From contig CAJXEJ010000013.1 in the NCBI GenBank assembly GCA_913052475.1, forward strand, positions 1-51,206: a DNA stretch of 51,206 bases, read 5' to 3'. The notes beneath the pieces were generated by a model. It saw only the letters and a program-made list of their open reading frames with translations. It had not been told where the DNA came from and searched no databases. The translations under genes were made by a program, and so were the position numbers. Shown in pieces: positions 33,316-41,998 of this stretch; the stretch's first letter is position 1, and each line of letters begins with the position of its first letter. This DNA comes from an uncultured Dehalococcoidia bacterium. Lineage in GTDB: Bacteria; Chloroflexota; Dehalococcoidia; Lucifugimonadales; Lucifugimonadaceae.

Positions 33316-34209
33316 CTACCCGCGGTTGAAATCAGTCTGCCAGTCATCCTTGAGGGGCCACGTGAGTTGCTCCTCTAGATTTTCGTGATCGGCATACGCA
33401 ATTCGAACGCTCTCGATACTGGATCCCACAACTTCAAGGTCGTCTAGTGTGAGGTTTCGAAGTTGCATTGCGTAGCGCAAGTATCCGACTTGGTCGAGGC
33501 TGTAACCCATGATCTGGAGTCCAACGACATCGGCTGCAACTGCGTGGTGAGAAGCGACAACAACATTCGACTGTATGGCGTATCCGTCTATCGGGCCGTT
33601 GCCTTGCATTCCTACCGTGCCATCAATCACAGTCAAGTCAGGTGCCACATGCTGTGCCATCTTGGCGAGAGTCAGATTGATCGCCTTGCTTCCCTTGTGG
33701 ATCTTCTGCTTTTGCTCTTTTCCCGAAAGTGTGCCAACGAGAATGTTTTTCAACCCGAGCGTTACGACGACATTGTTGTGGGTTTTCATGGGGCAAACGG
33801 ACACGACGTAGGATTCAGATAATCGTTTCGACATGTACAGAGTTTGAGGGTTAAGTTGGTCGTCGAAGGCTGGAACAGGAACGCGGTCATCAGTGTTCAG
33901 GTCTAGGAACTCAATGTCGAAGTCGTCAGTGAGTGCCCGGTAGTCGTAGTTATCGAAACCGGAATCAGGAGTTCCTATCGCGGGCCCAACCGCAATCACG
34001 TACTTACTCACGCCTTGGCTCGCAAGGAATTCAAGAGTCGCTCGGGTGGAGTCGACGTGTGTGGCAGCCAACTGGTTTGAGGTCGTAACAAAATTCGGTT
34101 TGATCATAACCGGTAGATCGGGAATCGTTACTTCAGAATCAATTAACTGAAGCGCCTTTGTGACGCCTTCAGTGCGATTTGATGTGCTGGCGATGCTTAC
34201 TTTGATCAA
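33316..34209 (-). CDS. DUF362-domain protein (copy 1, intact)
   Basis: A 297-residue DUF362 protein. Conserved segments include MIKPNFV near 35-41, CPMKTH, LGLKNILVGTL and a SKAINLTLAKM block, then VIDGTVGMQGNGPIDG and HHAVAADVVGLQIMG. DUF362 proteins are often linked to iron-sulfur chemistry, but no cysteine cluster motif is present here and no function is established. TTG 34209 (MIKVSIAST) has GGAG eight bases upstream. A close paralog lies immediately upstream on the same strand. Confidence 0.87.
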   Translation of the reverse strand: MIKVSIASTSNRTEGVTKALQLIDSEVTIPDLPVMIKPNFVTTSNQLAATHVDSTRATLEFLASQGVSKYVIAVGPAIGTPDSGFDNYDYRALTDDFDIEFLDLNTDDRVPVPAFDDQLNPQTLYMSKRLSESYVVSVCPMKTHNNVVVTLGLKNILVGTLSGKEQKQKIHKGSKAINLTLAKMAQHVAPDLTVIDGTVGMQGNGPIDGYAIQSNVVVASHHAVAADVVGLQIMGYSLDQVGYLRYAMQLRNLTLDDLEVVGSSIESVRIAYADHENLEEQLTWPLKDDWQTDFNRG

Positions 34210-34298
34210 AATTAACTCCAGAATTGCCGTTTGCTTTAGCGGTGCCGTCTGGTGAAGATGATAACTGATAGCCCGCGCCCTTTAATTCAACGCCCTCA

Positions 34299-35194
34299 TC
34301 ACGTTACCCGGTTGATCACACCTCGCCAGTCCTCTTCCAGGGGCCACGCCAGTATTTCCTGGATTCCGCCGGGCGCAGCGAAAGCAATTAGAACCTCGTC
34401 GATGCTGGCTCCCACGACTTCGATGTCATCAAGGGTGAGGTTCCGCAGTTGCATTGCGTATCGAAGGTAACCAACCTGATACAGAGAGAACCCCATAATC
34501 TGCAGTCCAACTACATCGGCGGCGATCGCGTGATGAGAAGCGAGTACGACGTTCGACTGGATCGCATACCCGTCCATCGGACCATTACCTTGCATGCCAA
34601 CAGTCCCGTCGTTCACGGTCAAGTCAGGAGCTATGTGCTGCGACATCTTTGCCAGTGTCAAATTAATTGCCTTGGTTCCCTTGTGAATCTTCCGTCGTTC
34701 GGCAGGACCAGTTAGCGAACCAACCAGAACGTTCTTCAATCCCATCGTGACACCGACTCTAAGATGAATTTTCATCGGACACACAGACACCACATACGAC
34801 TCGGAAAGTTGCTTCGACATCTTTAGAGTTTGCGGATTCAGCTGCTCGTCGAATGCAGGCACAGGAACGCTGTCAACGTCGTTCAGATTCATGAATTCGA
34901 TATTGAAATCTTTCGCGAGGTCGCGATAACCATAGTTATCGAATCCGGGATCGGGCGAACCTTTTGCCGGTCCTTCTCCAACGATAAAATCAGTTACTCC
35001 CTTACTTTTCAGATACTCGAGAGCGGTGCGGGTTGCGTCGACATGAGTCGCAGCGAGCTGGTTTGTTGTTGTGACGAAATTCGGTTTGACCAACACAGGG
35101 AGATCGGGAATATTGACCTCTGAATCGATTAGTTCTAGCGATCGAGCTACACCTTCCCAACATTGTCAGTACCGGTAATGCCTACCTTGATCAA
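34299..35194 (-). pseudogene. DUF362-domain protein (copy 2) with one-base frameshift near its start
   Basis: From TTG 35194 the frame reads MIKVGITGTDNVG, then hits a stop two codons later. From the GGG at 35156-35158 onward the family sequence EGVARSLELIDSEV continues in another frame to the stop at 34299. Aligned to copy 1 the two halves fit with no gap if one G is restored (GGG to GGGG), so this is a single-base loss in a homopolymer. The rest is intact and closely matches copy 1 (VKPNFVTT, VCPMKIH, DGTVGMQGNGPMDG). It may be a true pseudogene or an assembly error. Internal starts such as GTG 35096 would drop the first 33 residues. Confidence 0.85.
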
Positions 35195-35340
35195 TTCTCA
35201 CTCCTGAAATCCAGAACTCCCGCGTCGCCGATATCAGGAGATGATATCTAAGTGATTGTGGGATGTTGAGCAGGCCGATTCGTGGATTCAAGTGCTACAG
35301 TGCGCAGCGATTCGATTTTCATCATTTCAGGAGATCACGC

Positions 35341-36333
35341 GTGCAGTACAAGTCCCTCGGTAGTACCGAAATAAAAGTTTCGGAATTCGCTCTAGGTTGC
35401 TGGCCGTTTGCCGGTGGCAAGGTCTGGGGACCTCAAGACGACGATGTATCTATCGCCACGGTTCACGCTGCGCTCGATAAGGGGATCACTTTCTTTGATA
35501 CGGCCGAAGGTTACAACGACGATTCACATTCAGAAGATGTACTTGGCAGGGCGCTGGTCAGCCGACGGGCAGACGCCGTAATCGCGACAAAAATCAGTCC
35601 TCCACATCTGGTGCCAGAATCAGTTGACGAAACGTGCGATGCGAGCCTCCAACGACTGCAAACCGACTATATAGATCTCTACCAGATTCACTGGCCGAAT
35701 CATGCCGTAGCCATCGAAGACTCAATGGCTGCCCTGTTCAAGTTGCGCGATGCAGGGAAGATTCGATCGATCGGTGTTTGCAATTTTGGCGTGCAGGATC
35801 TCACGGCTGTCTTAGCCAAAGACGGAATAGTGACCAACCAGCTTCCTTATAACCTGCTGTGGCGTCCAATCGAAGTTGAAATCGCCCCCAAGTGCCTCGA
35901 CAACAGTGTAGGGCTGATTTGCTACAGCCCGCTTGCTCAAGGACTACTAACTGGGCGTTATGCTTCTCCAGATGAAGTTCCTGATGGTCTTTCTCGTTCT
36001 CGACTATTTAGCAACGACAGACCACTTTCCAATCACGGTGAAGAAGGTTGCGAAACTGAAGCGTTCGATGCCATTACAGAAGTGGCCAAAATCGCCGATG
36101 GTCTTGGAGAGCACCCGGCTAAAGTGTCGCTCGCCTGGGTGCGTTCACGGCCGGGTATCACTTCGCTTCTCGTTGGTGCACGATCACCTGATGAACTCGG
36201 TCTGAATATTCCTGCGTTCGAATACGATCTACCAGAGGGGGTTGCGGATCAACTGTCGATGGCCACCGAACCGGTGAAGGCCAAATTGGGATCGAACGCC
36301 GATATGTGGAACGGCGACAATCGGATGCGCTAA
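35341..36333 (+). CDS. Aldo/keto reductase
   Basis: A 330-residue NADPH-linked TIM-barrel reductase. The catalytic tetrad is D53 and Y58 in FFDTAEGY, K84 in IATK and H117 in YQIHWPN. The YgaG/Tas-like C-terminus has a coenzyme loop (LLVGARSPDEL). GTG 35341 is chosen because AGGAG at 35329-35333 lies seven bases before it and the protein then begins MQYKSLGST, typical of the family; the longer frame from 35263 is spurious. It reduces a sugar or aldehyde of unknown identity. It is divergent from the DUF362 pair. Confidence 0.92.
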   Translation: MQYKSLGSTEIKVSEFALGCWPFAGGKVWGPQDDDVSIATVHAALDKGITFFDTAEGYNDDSHSEDVLGRALVSRRADAVIATKISPPHLVPESVDETCDASLQRLQTDYIDLYQIHWPNHAVAIEDSMAALFKLRDAGKIRSIGVCNFGVQDLTAVLAKDGIVTNQLPYNLLWRPIEVEIAPKCLDNSVGLICYSPLAQGLLTGRYASPDEVPDGLSRSRLFSNDRPLSNHGEEGCETEAFDAITEVAKIADGLGEHPAKVSLAWVRSRPGITSLLVGARSPDELGLNIPAFEYDLPEGVADQLSMATEPVKAKLGSNADMWNGDNRMR

Positions 36334-36409
36334 ACATGTTGAGATTGTTGGTTTGGCTTAGATCTACCTATTATGGTAATTCACGAACGGAATCTGATAA
36401 CTTTCTGTG

Positions 36410-37198
36410 ATGACTGATAATACAACCAACCCACCCCGCCCCGACCGTGTAACCCTCTTTGCTTCCTGCATGGTCGACCAGATCGCACCGCATATCGGTG
36501 AACGTACAGTAGATGTGCTCGAGTATCTTGGTATAGCGGTCGATTTTCTCGATGGCCAGACGTGTTGCGGGCAACCAGCGTTCAACAGTGGATTTCGATC
36601 TGAGGCATACCCAGTCGCCGCGCGATTTATCGAACTATTCGAGCAGGTTGAAGGTCCAATCGTAGTTCCATCAGGTTCGTGCGCTGGAATGGTGAGAAAT
36701 CATTACGCCGAACTATTCCGTGAGGATCCGACTATGGTCGAACGAGCATCGATAGTCGGAGAGCGATTATTCGAACTAACCGAGTTCATATCGAGGTTCT
36801 TCGGAAACGCCGCGATAACGGGTCGACTTGAGAGCTCAGCCACGTATCACAAGTGCTGCCATTTGCTACGAGAAATTGGCGTGAATGAAGCTCCTGTGGA
36901 GATGCTTTCAAATATCGATGGATTGAATATGACACCGCTGGAACGCGCCGATGTCTGCTGCGGCTTCGGTGGAGCGTTCTCGGTGAAGATGCCTGATATC
37001 TCGTCGGCGGTATTGGACGAGAAACTCGACAACATAGAAGCGACTGGATCGAGCACCGTGATCGCTGCCGATACGGGCTGTATCTTTCAAATGCAAGGTG
37101 GTCTCAGGCGACGAGGATCAGCAGTTCAGGTAGTGCACATCGCTGAGATCTTGGCCGAATCGCTCATAAACACCAGCGAGACGAGTTCGTTAAATTGA
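36410..37198 (+). CDS. lutA: LutA-type (Fe-S)-binding oxidoreductase subunit
   Basis: About 262 residues with two cysteine-rich CCG-type repeats: C in LFASCMVD, then TCCGQPAFNSG, and later KCCHL with VCCGFGGAFSVK. This is the LutA/GlpC-like fold that binds iron-sulfur centres in the L-lactate oxidation complex LutABC. The start is ATG 36410, directly preceded by GTG 36407; no ribosome site separates them. The stop TGA overlaps the TTG start of lutB. It is the first gene of a tightly overlapping lutABC set whose product oxidises lactate to pyruvate at the membrane or cytosol. Confidence 0.92.
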   Translation: MTDNTTNPPRPDRVTLFASCMVDQIAPHIGERTVDVLEYLGIAVDFLDGQTCCGQPAFNSGFRSEAYPVAARFIELFEQVEGPIVVPSGSCAGMVRNHYAELFREDPTMVERASIVGERLFELTEFISRFFGNAAITGRLESSATYHKCCHLLREIGVNEAPVEMLSNIDGLNMTPLERADVCCGFGGAFSVKMPDISSAVLDEKLDNIEATGSSTVIAADTGCIFQMQGGLRRRGSAVQVVHIAEILAESLINTSETSSLN

Positions 37199-38634
37199 AG
37201 CCGCTAACCGTCAATTTCCGTGATAAGGCCGCTTCGACGCTGAAGGACAAACAGATCCAGCAGTCGTTGGAACATGTCTACACAGGTTTCTTTCAAGGGC
37301 GCCTTGCCGCAGCTGGTGACACACCTGATTGGAATGAACTTCGAACGAAAGGCAAGGCGATCAAAGATCATACGATCGCCCATCTCGACTACTATCTGGA
37401 ACAACTTACCGACAACGTCGAGAAAAACGGTGGCAGTGTGTTCTTCGCCGAAGATGCTGCCGAGGCCCGAAAACACATCATCGATCTTGCTCACAAACGG
37501 AACATCAAGACAGTAATCAAATCAAAGTCGATGGTCTCAGAGGAGATGGGATTAGCCGAGGCGATGAACGACGAGGGTTTCGAAACGATAGAAACCGATC
37601 TTGGCGAATACATCATTCAACTGGCAGACGAGACTCCCTATCATTTGATAGCACCAGCGGTTCACAAATCACGCAAGGATGTTGCCAAGTTGCTGGACGA
37701 TGATTTTAAAGAGGGCGACCCTGTTCCCGACGCTACAGAACTAACGATGATGGCGCGTAAGAAACTGCGCAGCGTATTCGAACGGGCGGATATGTCGGTT
37801 ACTGGAGTTAACTTCGCAGTCGCCGAATCGGGCTCGATCGCATTGGTGACCAACGAGGGTAATGGCCGGATGACGACCACTGTTCCGCGGGTTCATGTCG
37901 CAGTAATGGGCATGGAAAAAATCGTGCCGTCGATTCAAGATCTCAGCACCATGTTGCGAATACTGATCCGTTCGGCTACCGGCCAGCGCATTTCTACCTA
38001 CGTCACCATGATCAATGAAGCTAGAAAATCGGACGAAGAGGAAGGACCAGAAGAGTTCCACCTCGTCATCATGAACAACGGTCGCCAAAAGCTCCTCGCC
38101 AACCCGCAGATGCGTGAGTCGTTGAACTGCCTACGATGTGGAGCATGTTTGAACGCCTGCCCCGTTTATCGCAAGATCGGAGGGCACGCTTATGGCTGGG
38201 TGTATCCGGGCCCGATCGGATCGATAATTTCTCCCGTACTGACGGGATTAAAAGACGCCAGCAATCTGCCGAATGCCTCATCGCTGTGTGGAGCCTGTCA
38301 CGACGCATGCCCAGTGAAAATCAATATCCCGCGCATGCTTCTTGAATTGAGATGGCGAACGGCCGAAGGATCGACTGGCAAGAACGAACGAACTTCCTCG
38401 TATAACGAAAGACGAATCTGGGGGCTCTGGCGACTCGGCATGATGGGAAGAAGAAGATTCGACTTTGGTGCTCGTATTGCGAGTATCGTGTTGCGGCCGT
38501 TGGCTAAGAACGGATGGTTGAAGAAGGCTCCTCCTCCGGTGTCTGGTTGGACATCAACACGAGACTTTCCTTTGGTTGCTTCTCGCTCACTGAAGTCGAG
38601 ATTGCACAAACGTGACAGGAAGGCAAAACCATGA
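37195..38634 (+). CDS. lutB: LutB-type iron-sulfur subunit of lactate oxidation
   Basis: A 479-residue LutB/YkgF-like protein. The N-terminal LUD domain has EDAAEARKHI, the conserved VKSKSMVSEEMGL and FAVAESGSIALVTNEGNGR. The C-terminal ferredoxin part has cluster motifs C312-x2-C315-x2-C318-x3-C322 and a second one with C365, C368 and C372. Start is TTG 37195 with a 4-base overlap (TTGA) with lutA; the stop overlaps lutC (ATGA). Together with lutA and lutC it makes an FAD-independent lactate dehydrogenase complex. Confidence 0.93.
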   Translation: MKPLTVNFRDKAASTLKDKQIQQSLEHVYTGFFQGRLAAAGDTPDWNELRTKGKAIKDHTIAHLDYYLEQLTDNVEKNGGSVFFAEDAAEARKHIIDLAHKRNIKTVIKSKSMVSEEMGLAEAMNDEGFETIETDLGEYIIQLADETPYHLIAPAVHKSRKDVAKLLDDDFKEGDPVPDATELTMMARKKLRSVFERADMSVTGVNFAVAESGSIALVTNEGNGRMTTTVPRVHVAVMGMEKIVPSIQDLSTMLRILIRSATGQRISTYVTMINEARKSDEEEGPEEFHLVIMNNGRQKLLANPQMRESLNCLRCGACLNACPVYRKIGGHAYGWVYPGPIGSIISPVLTGLKDASNLPNASSLCGACHDACPVKINIPRMLLELRWRTAEGSTGKNERTSSYNERRIWGLWRLGMMGRRRFDFGARIASIVLRPLAKNGWLKKAPPPVSGWTSTRDFPLVASRSLKSRLHKRDRKAKP

Positions 38635-39377
38635 CAGATCGTGCTAAGTTCATCGCCAATGTCACTAATTCGCTGGGACGCATTGACGTCTTGGTTCCAA
38701 CCGCGCCTGATGCTAGTACGGGGACTGCTGGATTTGACAACCCGGACGCCATAAAAGCAAATGCTGACCGTGCGCTTGCTGACGCTGAGAAACGTGCTTC
38801 TGAATTGACAGGCTTGATGGCATACTCGGCGGCGTCAGCCGGATGGAACGTACATCGTGCCGCCAATCCTGAGGATGCGGCCGGTTTGATCGCAAATATA
38901 TGTGAGCGAAAGAACGCGCAATCGGTCCTTCGATCAACTCACGACGTTTTGTCGCAGATCGGTGTCGATGTGGCGGTAACAAGCACCGGGGCCACGATAG
39001 GGATCACCGAGCACTCCGGCGAAAACAGCTCTGCTAAGGTCGATCAATCGAAGGCGACCGCTTTCTCAGCCGATATTGGCATCACTGGAGTCGACTACGC
39101 GATAGCCGAAACCGGAACTGTTGTGCTTCACCCTCGAAGCGGTTTGTCTCGTTTGGTTTCGCTCGCACCGGCAACTCATATAGCGGTTTTGAAACCAGGC
39201 GACGTGCTCGATTCACTCGACGAACTATTTGCTTTGGAGCGAAACGATTTCTTGAACGGTGAACTAGCCGGCTCTTTGAACTTAATTTCGGGACCGAGCA
39301 AGACGGCCGACATTGAAGGAACAACCGTTACAGGCATCCACGGCCCGCTAGAAGTCCACTTAATCATTCTCGAATAA
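38631..39377 (+). CDS. lutC: LutC-type LUD-domain subunit of lactate oxidation
   Basis: A 248-residue LutC/YkgG protein. The LUD fold is recognised by ADIGITGVDYAIAETGT, LSRLVSLAPATHIAV and the final GPSKTADIEGTTVTGIHGP. It lacks cysteine clusters, as expected for LutC. ATG 38631 overlaps the lutB TGA by four bases. A 13-bp hairpin follows the stop and reaches into the end of the convergent glycerate kinase gene. Confidence 0.93.
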   Translation: MTDRAKFIANVTNSLGRIDVLVPTAPDASTGTAGFDNPDAIKANADRALADAEKRASELTGLMAYSAASAGWNVHRAANPEDAAGLIANICERKNAQSVLRSTHDVLSQIGVDVAVTSTGATIGITEHSGENSSAKVDQSKATAFSADIGITGVDYAIAETGTVVLHPRSGLSRLVSLAPATHIAVLKPGDVLDSLDELFALERNDFLNGELAGSLNLISGPSKTADIEGTTVTGIHGPLEVHLIILE

Positions 39378-39395
39378 GGAAAATATAAGCGCCAC

Positions 39396-39426
39396 ATCGC
39401 TATCAGCACTAGATGCTGATAGCGAT
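39396..39426. terminator. Bidirectional hairpin between lutC and glycerate kinase
   Basis: A perfect 13-bp inverted repeat (39396-39408 with 39414-39426) surrounds the loop CTAGA, which contains the TAG stop of the minus-strand glycerate kinase gene. It lies 18 bases after the lutC stop. No clear T-run exists in either direction, but its place between convergent genes suggests shared termination or transcript end protection. Confidence 0.55.
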
Positions 39427-40545
39427 CGCTCGGCACGCTTGTTCGGTCGCAATGGCGACCAATCGTTTCGTGTCTCCCATCGCCTCTTTTAGTGACATCG
39501 GTCGATTGACGAGACTGAATATCGCGTCGATCCCGTGCTCATGAACTTCGGCGAATCCACCGCCAAACGAGCCAGAGATTCCTATCACCGGTGTGCCGTT
39601 ACGTTTTGCCCTCTGCGCCACCGCGACAGGTGATTTGTTGAACACGGTTGAACGGTCGAATTGACCTTCTCCGACTATCACGAGTTCGGCATCTTTCAAG
39701 TGTTCTTCGAGATTCACTGCTTCGAGAACGATATCCGCGCCCAGACGCAATCGAGCATCGAAAAATCCCATCAATCCTGCGCCCAATCCTCCAGAAGCTC
39801 CTGCACCGGGAATGTCGGCTACGTCGGTATGTAGATCCTTTGCAATCACGTCGGCGAAATTGGCAAGAGCTGCATCGAGTTCCTTGATGTCCTCCTGCGT
39901 TGCACCTTTTTGCGGACCAAAAATAGCCGAAGCGCCACGAGGACCACAAAGGGGATTGATTACATCACAAGCAACGACAACGTTGGCCAAAGACATGCGG
40001 GGATCAAGTTCCGACACATCGATATTAGCCAGATCAGAAAGTGCGACTCCGCCACGTGCTACAACGTTTCCGTCAGCGTTGATCAGCTTACCGCCCATCG
40101 CTTGAATCATGCCAGCACCCGCGTCGTTTGTTGCACTGCCTCCGACACCAATGATGAAATCTGTGAACCCGGCATCAAGGGCTTCCGTGAATAGCTGGCC
40201 AACTCCGTAGGTCGAAGCATTCCGCACGTCACGTTCGTCCTGATCGAGCCGAGCCAACCCAACCGCGTTTGCGACCTCGATTACTGCTGTAGTGCCATTA
40301 CCAAGGGCACCCCAGGCGGCATCGATGGTACGGCCGATAGCGTCTTCAACCCTGGCGACGCGTACTTCACCTCCCGAACTATCGACCAAAGCCTGTAGCG
40401 TGCCATCGCCGCCATCGGCTACCGGTATCAACACTGTCTCGGCCTTTGGCCAGACACGCTTAACGCCTATAGCCATCGCCTCGGCAATTTCCATGCCGGT
40501 CAGGCTCTCTTTGAATCCCTGGGGTGCAAGTACTACTTTGTTCAT
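39409..40545 (-). CDS. Glycerate kinase (GlxK/GarK family)
   Basis: A 378-residue glycerate 2-kinase that phosphorylates D-glycerate with ATP. Family marks are the start MNKVVLAPQGFKESLTG, VADGGDGTLQAL, GVGGSATNDAGAGM, GCGP-like LCGPRGAS and the IPGAGASGGLGAGL stretch. ATG 40545 is preferred; the frame is open 35 codons further, but that part overlaps the promoter area of the divergent gene and does not resemble the family. Glycerate is a product of glycolate and sugar-acid degradation, so it fits with the dehydratases and lutABC nearby. Confidence 0.92.
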   Translation of the reverse strand: MNKVVLAPQGFKESLTGMEIAEAMAIGVKRVWPKAETVLIPVADGGDGTLQALVDSSGGEVRVARVEDAIGRTIDAAWGALGNGTTAVIEVANAVGLARLDQDERDVRNASTYGVGQLFTEALDAGFTDFIIGVGGSATNDAGAGMIQAMGGKLINADGNVVARGGVALSDLANIDVSELDPRMSLANVVVACDVINPLCGPRGASAIFGPQKGATQEDIKELDAALANFADVIAKDLHTDVADIPGAGASGGLGAGLMGFFDARLRLGADIVLEAVNLEEHLKDAELVIVGEGQFDRSTVFNKSPVAVAQRAKRNGTPVIGISGSFGGGFAEVHEHGIDAIFSLVNRPMSLKEAMGDTKRLVAIATEQACRAIAISI

Positions 40546-40614
40546 AGGGGTGAGTATAGGCGAAACAATGGCAGCAATCAGAGGCCGAATCGGGGCTATT
40601 TCAAACGGCTCAAT

Positions 40615-41994
40615 GTGAAGGTGACTGCTACACTCGCCGCGAATCTCCACGAACCAGAAATGGCGGTCATGGTCGAACGCACCAAACTAAAAAGCACTTT
40701 CAGTTCTGCGATCAATCAGCGAGCAGACGAACTTGAGCGTATTGCCCGCGATATTCTCAACCATCCCGAAAGCGGCTATCGCGAGATTCGAACCGGAAAA
40801 CTCGTTGCTGACTGGTTTCGTGAAAACAGTTTCGAAGTGCAAACTGGAGTCGCTAAGACTGGCGTAGTCAGCACGTTAGACACAGGCAAGCTAGGGCCTC
40901 ATATCGCTGTCATGGGCGAGTTGGATTCCCTGATCGTACCTGGCCACTACCATGCCGATTCCGAAACAAATGCGGCACACGCCTGCGGTCATCATGCCCA
41001 GATCGGATCGATGTTGACGGTGGCTGCCGGACTCACTAAAGCAGCAGTGACCGAAGGACTGGTTGGCAAAGTCAGCTTCATGGCGACACCTGCCGAGGAG
41101 TACATCGAGCTTGAGTATCGAGAGTCACTTTTGGAAAATGATGAAATCGAGTTCTTTGGTGGCAAGCAGGAACTCATCAAACTGGGCTTTTTCGACGACA
41201 TCGATATTGCGATGTTGACTCACACCGGCGGCGAAACCGCCGGAACGCTCGGTGTAGGTGGATCGAACAACGGCATGATCGGGAAGACTGTCCAGTACAT
41301 CGGCAAGGCCGCTCATGCAGGTGGATCACCTCATCTGGGAGTGAACGCATTGAACGCGGCGCATCTCGGGTTGGCGGCTGTACATGCACAGCGAGAAACG
41401 TTCAAGGATACAGATACCGTACGAGTTCACCCGATCATCACGAAAGGCGGGGCAGCGGTCAATTCAGTGCCAGCTGATGTAAGAATCGAAACATATGTTA
41501 GGGCTTCGAACGTTCCAGCCATTCTGAACACGTCGGAGAAGATTGACCGAGCATTCAGAGCTGGCGCACTAGCAACGGGGGCTGAAGTTAGAATCACGAC
41601 GAATCCTGGTTATCTCCCCTCCAAATATAATGAACCGTTGACTGAGATTTACCGGCACAACGCAGGTTCGTTGATCGGTGACGACAACGTGATCGAACTC
41701 CAGCACAGCACCGGTTGTACAGACATGGGCGACGTGAGTCAGATCGTTCCGACTATTCAACCAACCGCCAACGCGACTAGCGGCAATGGTCATGGCGTCG
41801 ACTACGTCGTGGAAAATTACGATCTGGCTGTAATCAAAGCTGGTAAGGCAATGGGCATGACCGTTATCGACCTACTGGCCGACGGTGGCAAAAAGGGTCA
41901 GAGAATCGCAGGAGCATTCAGTGCTCCGATGACCATCAATGAATACCTTAGTCGCATGCGGGCATTCCGCTCCGACGTTACATATTCCGAGTAA
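40615..41994 (+). CDS. M20 family amidohydrolase (aminoacylase/indoleacetyl-amino-acid hydrolase-like), copy 1
   Basis: A 459-residue metallopeptidase-fold amidohydrolase of the M20D branch. Residues visible include GELDSL near 101-106, ACGHHAQIGS with C124, H126 and H127, the catalytic glutamates in TPAEEYIE, and the dimer-lid segment KAAHAGGSPHLGVNAL. These enzymes cleave N-acyl amino acids or related amides. The start could be GTG 40615 or ATG 40660 or 40669 (MAVMVERTK); none has a good ribosome site. It is followed after four bases by a diverged paralog. Confidence 0.9.
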   Translation: MKVTATLAANLHEPEMAVMVERTKLKSTFSSAINQRADELERIARDILNHPESGYREIRTGKLVADWFRENSFEVQTGVAKTGVVSTLDTGKLGPHIAVMGELDSLIVPGHYHADSETNAAHACGHHAQIGSMLTVAAGLTKAAVTEGLVGKVSFMATPAEEYIELEYRESLLENDEIEFFGGKQELIKLGFFDDIDIAMLTHTGGETAGTLGVGGSNNGMIGKTVQYIGKAAHAGGSPHLGVNALNAAHLGLAAVHAQRETFKDTDTVRVHPIITKGGAAVNSVPADVRIETYVRASNVPAILNTSEKIDRAFRAGALATGAEVRITTNPGYLPSKYNEPLTEIYRHNAGSLIGDDNVIELQHSTGCTDMGDVSQIVPTIQPTANATSGNGHGVDYVVENYDLAVIKAGKAMGMTVIDLLADGGKKGQRIAGAFSAPMTINEYLSRMRAFRSDVTYSE

Positions 41995-41998
41995 CCAG

